Shown here piece by piece: positions 59,791 through 64,000 of a stretch of DNA of 64,000 nt. Source of the DNA: Synaphobranchus kaupii. Lineage: Eukaryota; Chordata; Actinopteri; Anguilliformes; Synaphobranchidae. Both the position numbers and the translations under genes were made by a program. The notes under the pieces are model-generated. The model ran no database searches, was not told the DNA's origin, and saw only the letters and a program-made list of their open reading frames with translations. The stretch is from contig CM056376.1 of assembly GCA_029718625.1 (NCBI GenBank), forward strand, positions 121,674,264-121,738,263, written 5' to 3'. Positions within the stretch are counted from its first letter, which is position 1. Each line of letters opens with the position of its first letter.

Positions 59791-60234
59791 ATTCTGGTTG
59801 CAAAATATGCCTTATTATTAAAAAAAAGAGATTCTCTCTTTCTCCTTTCAGTGTGATTCCTTATATCGTAGGATGCACCTGGGTTGATTTCTCACTTCAA
59901 CTTATGAATCACGTAACCATACTCACCAAGAAATACAAATGTGAAAAATAAAAAAGTAATTCAAATAATTTATGCAATGATTATTCTTTATAAGAATATC
60001 GATGGAATCCTGCAAAAAAACTATGAAAAAAAAAAAACTGCAAGAAAAAAAAGTTAAATTATAGCCCCACCTCTACAATGATTTTACAAATTAAATAGAT
60101 TCACGTTGTATTTGTGATTTTTTGTAATGTCATTCCATGGCTTGACCATAGATGAGGGCCCATAGGTGAAAAATACTGTGTGGGCACATTATGGGCTGAC
60201 AAGCAATGGGCCCATGTGGGATAACTGTGGGTAA
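59791..60234. other. No recognised gene
   Basis: AT-rich with A-runs. From about 60150 the GGGCCCAT/GTGGG motifs suggest the flank of a GGCC-rich repeat like that at 58853. Confidence 0.35.
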
Positions 60235-60388
60235 GCCCAAGTCCGGGCCCAAGTGCAGGCCCAAGTCCGGGCCCAAGGGCAGGCCCAAGTGCGGGCCCAA
60301 GTGCAGGCCCAAGTCCGGGCCCAAGGGCGGGCCCAAGTGCGGGCCCAAGTCCGGGCCCAAGTGCAGGCCCAAGTGCGGGCCCAAGTCC
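60235..60388. repeat. 12-bp GC-rich minisatellite, 12.8 units
   Basis: Perfectly phased units of GCCCAAGKSCRG (variants TCCGG, TGCAG, TGCGG, GGCAG, GGCGG). Units 2-5 and 6-9 share the same variant order, giving a 48-bp higher-order period. Open frames on both strands encode 4-residue repeats such as LGPA or WART and are consequences of the 12-bp period. Confidence 0.95.
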
Positions 60389-61752
60389 ATACATTAGTTT
60401 GAGGTACTTTGTGCAGCCAAACCACTAATTCACCAAACACTCTTTTTTTTTTTTTTTTTACCTGCTCACGACACAGACATGATGCAGCGATTTGTTCCAT
60501 TTGCATGGAAATGGGCTGAAATGGGCTGTCGCCCCCGGTCTCTGTTCTCGTCAAGCGCGGCGTGACTCATTATTAATGAAAACAGAGAGACTTAACAAAT
60601 GAACTGCAAAGTGGTGGCTGTAGCACTTCGCTCCCTCTCCCCCCATCCCACTCCACTCCCCTCCACCTCCCCTCCACCTCCCATTTCTCCCCGCAATGCA
60701 TATTTAAAAGCTCTCATCCTCATGAAATATTCATCAACTCCTTTGTGGCTCCACAGACATCTATTGGAGTAAAATCCTTCTTCTGTATTCATGAGAAACA
60801 AAAACGAGAAACACCGGATAAGATGCAAAACTGAAATATGAATCTGTTTTACGCTGTGATCACCGATATGAACCCAGCGCTCTATTAGTATGGAGGACTT
60901 ATTTGTCAAACAAACAAAGGACCCTGTGGGCAATCTCTGCAATGTGGGATGACAATGTGCTAGTGCATGACCGATGATGTATTGCAATTGTAGATTGTGG
61001 ATTTGGCCAATGTGTGTTCCACAAACATCACTAAGGCCACAGATAACGTTAGTCAATCATAGGAAACATCTTCCACGCGCTTCAACCATCAACACTGTCG
61101 CACCCCACGTACACTTGTGCTTGTTACCTGATGTGTTCTGTCTGCCAGTGTTGACCCTGGGAGGCATGGCCAAGCTAGATTGGGGAGATTTTCTGAAGCT
61201 GGTTAGCAGGCTATATAGTCCAGATGGCCAAGGCAGTCTCTCACTCTATCGCTCTCGTTTTGATTGCCTTTATTTGGTTTTCTGCTGTACAACACCGTGC
61301 AGCATATTTATACACTCATCCAACACACACATTCACACTGACATTTACTGACTTCCACTCCCCACTGATTTTGTGTATTTTTGTTTTTTCATTTACATAA
61401 ATTCCACTGTCTATTGACCCAGCCCACTTACACTTGCCTACTTGTGAATGAAGAGCCATGTGTAGTTTTACAGTTTCAAAGACATTCTACCTGGTAAGAT
61501 TCCAATGGGGGAGGGCTGTGGGATTATCCCCACAGTCACCTCGTAACACACAGAATGTAAAAAAGTATATTGTAGTTATATCAGGACTGATACAAAATCT
61601 GCACTTTAAGAGCCTTATGGTCAAGCTTATTATAGTGCACAAGAGTCATATTCTTTACACTTAAAAACCTGATAAATGTGTGAAATACTTTTATTTAAAA
61701 GGCTTTCAGTTGGCAAGAGCAGCATGACTAGCTGAAATGTTGTACACCAATT

Positions 61753-61756
<4 letters not shown>
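60389..61756. other. No recognised gene; candidate regulatory stretch
   Basis: 60440-60460 is a poly-T. 60690-60960 is unique-looking and contains ATGCATATTTAAA, ATGAAATATTCAT and CTTTGTGG motifs. The minus frame at 60592-61056 and the plus frame at 60974-61351 show no known domains. Confidence 0.3.

Positions 61757-61790
<34 letters not shown>
61757..61790. repeat. (GA)n microsatellite
   Basis: About 17 GA units. Confidence 0.95.
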
Positions 61791-61791
<1 letters not shown>

Positions 61792-62636
61792 AGTGATGTG
61801 CAAATTACTGAGAATCATGACTACTGCCCAGAATAAATATTTTCTGTGTAGTGTATTTATGCCCTCGAAATAAAACACTTAGCGACCAAGCATTCTGTCT
61901 ATTCACCTCTCTGATGGAGAATAATTATATTGACATTTTGCCATGACAACTCTGTAGACAGTGCTATTGATTAAAGCCATGTTGTAGTCACTTTTCATTT
62001 GTCAACATTGTGTTTATGGTATAATGCTCTTCAGGGGTTTACGTGTTTTCTAAGCAACAGCAAAAGCCTCCAATTAGACCTTGTGGAAACCACTGTGCAG
62101 AGGAAAATGTATTTGGATGTTTGTGAGGTACCTGAAAATTATGCGTGCAAGAACCATACAATATCAGCTATGAAGCCCCAGTTCAGAAATTTACCATCTG
62201 CCTAGAAATGTTTTACTTGAATTACGGATATTGTCCTTGAGGGATTGCTTAATTATGAGTCTGACAATGGTGCCCACCCATGTTTCTGTAAACATACAGC
62301 AATATGAGGTTACATATTAAGAGCTCCGATGCAAAAGAAGATAAATCCATTGTTGTCATTTTCAATAAATCAAGACTTTTTATTGTGCTTTCTTGGTATA
62401 ACTTATCAATTCCAAAAATTGTGACCCTAAATTGATGTAAGCAAATTAACAGAAGGCCACAGTTTCGCAACTTTACATATATACGGTGATATTTTTCAGT
62501 TTATTTTGCATCAAAAGCAGATAAATCCACAATCCATTTATTTTTATTTTTTATTTTTTGCAAAAGCATACAAATCCATAGTAAACCTAATATTTTTTGG
62601 AAAAGCAGACAAATCAATAGTAAACTAGCTGCTCTC
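61791..62636. other. No recognised gene; diverged short repeats
   Basis: Variants of AAAAGCAGATAAATCCA occur at about 62333, 62512, 62565 and 62599 at irregular spacing, suggesting an old local amplification. Confidence 0.4.
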
Positions 62637-63335
62637 CTGTTGTTCAGAAGTAATCTGATCGGATTTCGCCTATCGGATTGGATCAAATCTTGAAAATGGG
62701 TTGTTCAAAAGAAAAAAAAAAATCTGAAATCGGATTAGATCATGTAATTGGGATTGGATTGGGATACCTTTGATCCAAAAAATTGGATCTTAATCCCAGT
62801 AGAAGGGTGGATTCAGGGAGGATTTCAGGAACAAAATGTAATAAAACTTAAAAATAGTTGTTAACTATTGGACATTTTACCTTTTTATGATTTAAAACAC
62901 GTGTTCAAAATATCCACAATGTATTTGTGAATAATGTATATTGGTTTGTTTTTATTTATTTGTTGTGGGTCAGATGAGGGGTCTGACTGTTTAAAATAAC
63001 TAAAAAATGGAAGTGGATGTTTGTATTGTTTTATTGTGCTGTTTTCTGTCTCTTCAAATAAAAACACTTAAAGTGACCCCACGCTGGCTATTCTACCTGT
63101 TGTTCTTTACATAGCTAGTAGCCTACATTGTGATATGTAGTCCCATTTAGAGCACTGGTAATCCAGATTTGGTAATCTTTAAAAATTTGTATCTGGATCA
63201 GGGTGATTCAATCCAATGTTGCTTTGAAAAACCGACACAAAAGTAAGATGGATTACCTGATCCTGGATAGCAAAACATGGGATTTCCAAATCCGGATCAT
63301 TCTGATCCAGATTAAACTTTTTGAACAACTGGGCC
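62637..63335. mobile_element. Putative DNA transposon, AGTTGTTCAAAAG-type ends
   Basis: The left end CTGTTGTTCAGAAGTAATCT and the complement of the right end, CAGTTGTTCAAAAAGTTTAA, are imperfect inverted repeats. Both ends continue into GATC-rich subterminal sequence (TCGGATTGGATC on the left, CTGGATCAGAATGATCCGG on the right). About 700 bp, with no transposase frame. The target duplication is not resolved. Confidence 0.6.
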
Positions 63336-64000
63336 CTGGAGACCCCTTGGTTCTCTGGAGGTTACCCTTTGCCACTGTATGCCATGTTGAGGATTGGGAA
63401 TGGAAGGCCTCTTACACTGCATGATGTAGAGCCGTAATGGCAGCACTGCTTCACTCCGGTGTGCCCCAGCAAAAGGAGTCCTTCACATATATCCCAGCCT
63501 CCGGGCACACTCTGTGCTTCCCTGTCAGCTGGTGTTTCTAATGCATCTGTGTTGCTGGGTGGGGAAAGGAACATGGGGGTAAATCTATACCCCCTTTAAA
63601 TTACATCCATGCCCAGTAGAGAAAAGGAGAAATAGAGATGGAAGTGGGCAAGATAGGGCACTGGCATGTATCGCAGAAAAAAAACAAAAAACAAAAAAAA
63701 AAAATATATATATATATATCATGCTATTTCTATTGTTATTTTATGCTGATCCTTCAATTGGCACAAACCTTTCCCCCACAGGAAAAAAAAATACTGCGCA
63801 GTTGAGGGCTAAAAGGGTTTTTGAATATTCTCCAATCCAATCACCATCCAATCCTAAATTAAGTAAATTGTTGTATTGCATTATACAACTGCTTTCTCTT
63901 TGAATAATATAATTGGGAATAAAAATAGAATGTCACCACAGTTGGTAAATGAAAGACTTTGGATAACTGGCCTAATAGTAATTGCAAGTGCTGAATAATG
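63336..64000. other. No recognised gene; A-rich and TA simple repeat
   Basis: An A-rich tract with (TA)n lies at 63677-63719. Frames nearby have no recognisable domain. Confidence 0.4.

Noticed and set aside
60101..60554. Repeat peptides (LGPALGPA, WARTWACT, PKSGPKCR) over the minisatellite
   Set aside because: A 12-bp repeat stays open in all frames; there is no gene context, so these are not collagen-like or antifreeze-like proteins.
60974..61351. 125-codon plus-strand frame and the overlapping 154-codon minus frame at 60592-61056
   Set aside because: They overlap on opposite strands, contain low-complexity parts and match no family that I know.

Overview
The window looks like teleost fish chromosomal DNA from a gene-poor, AT-rich, non-coding region. 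Three things point to this. There is no run of spliced host exons and no long host reading frame. There is one 500-base assembly gap. The identifiable content is almost all transposable-element families typical of fish: L2-clade LINEs with the (TAATG)n tail, a tRNA-headed SINE sharing that tail, a 5S-rRNA-derived SINE, several Tc1/mariner relatives, many hAT and other foldback elements, and two possible solo LTRs. The species cannot be told from the sequence alone, and no host protein-coding gene could be identified.

Layout. 1-10.5 kb: mostly unrecognised AT-rich DNA with a foldback element, a Tc1 tail, a 3-bp-TSD MITE, an L2 tail and old SINE/hAT scraps. 10.5-14.3 kb: a 746-bp hAT element with a perfect 8-bp target duplication, then a GGCC-rich inverted-repeat element interrupted by a second hAT element that still carries the first exon of a transposase-like protein. 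14.3-18.2 kb: the main coding feature, a nearly intact L2-clade LINE on the minus strand (endonuclease plus reverse transcriptase, 942 codons) with two almost identical 231-bp units at its 5' end. 19-21.4 kb: a DNA element and a possible LTR. 23.5-26.7 kb: microsatellites, a palindromic MITE, and a hAT element whose two arms are both expanded into opposed 37-bp tandem arrays. 27-35.8 kb: largely unrecognised DNA with small MITEs, a 5S-derived SINE, a Tc1-type end and a (TA)n tract.

35.8-36.3 kb is the gap. 37.2-41.1 kb is a nested stack: a TA-flanked transposon split by about 3.7 kb of insertions, including a second, decayed, plus-strand L2 LINE that has lost its reverse-transcriptase core. 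44.6-45.1 kb is a deleted Tc1 element with both ends. 47.4-49.2 kb packs an L2 remnant, two SINEs and a possible LTR. 52-64 kb holds further inverted-repeat elements (52.3, 55.3, 58.9 and 62.6 kb), a short L2 tail insertion with target duplications, and a 12-bp GC-rich minisatellite at 60.2 kb.

The elements do not form a pathway. They relate by parasitism: the L2 LINEs supply the tail shared with the SINE, and the short hAT and Tc1 elements depend on transposase made elsewhere. Nothing here looks like a new multi-gene system. The most unusual structure is the doubly expanded hAT element at 25.75-26.65 kb.
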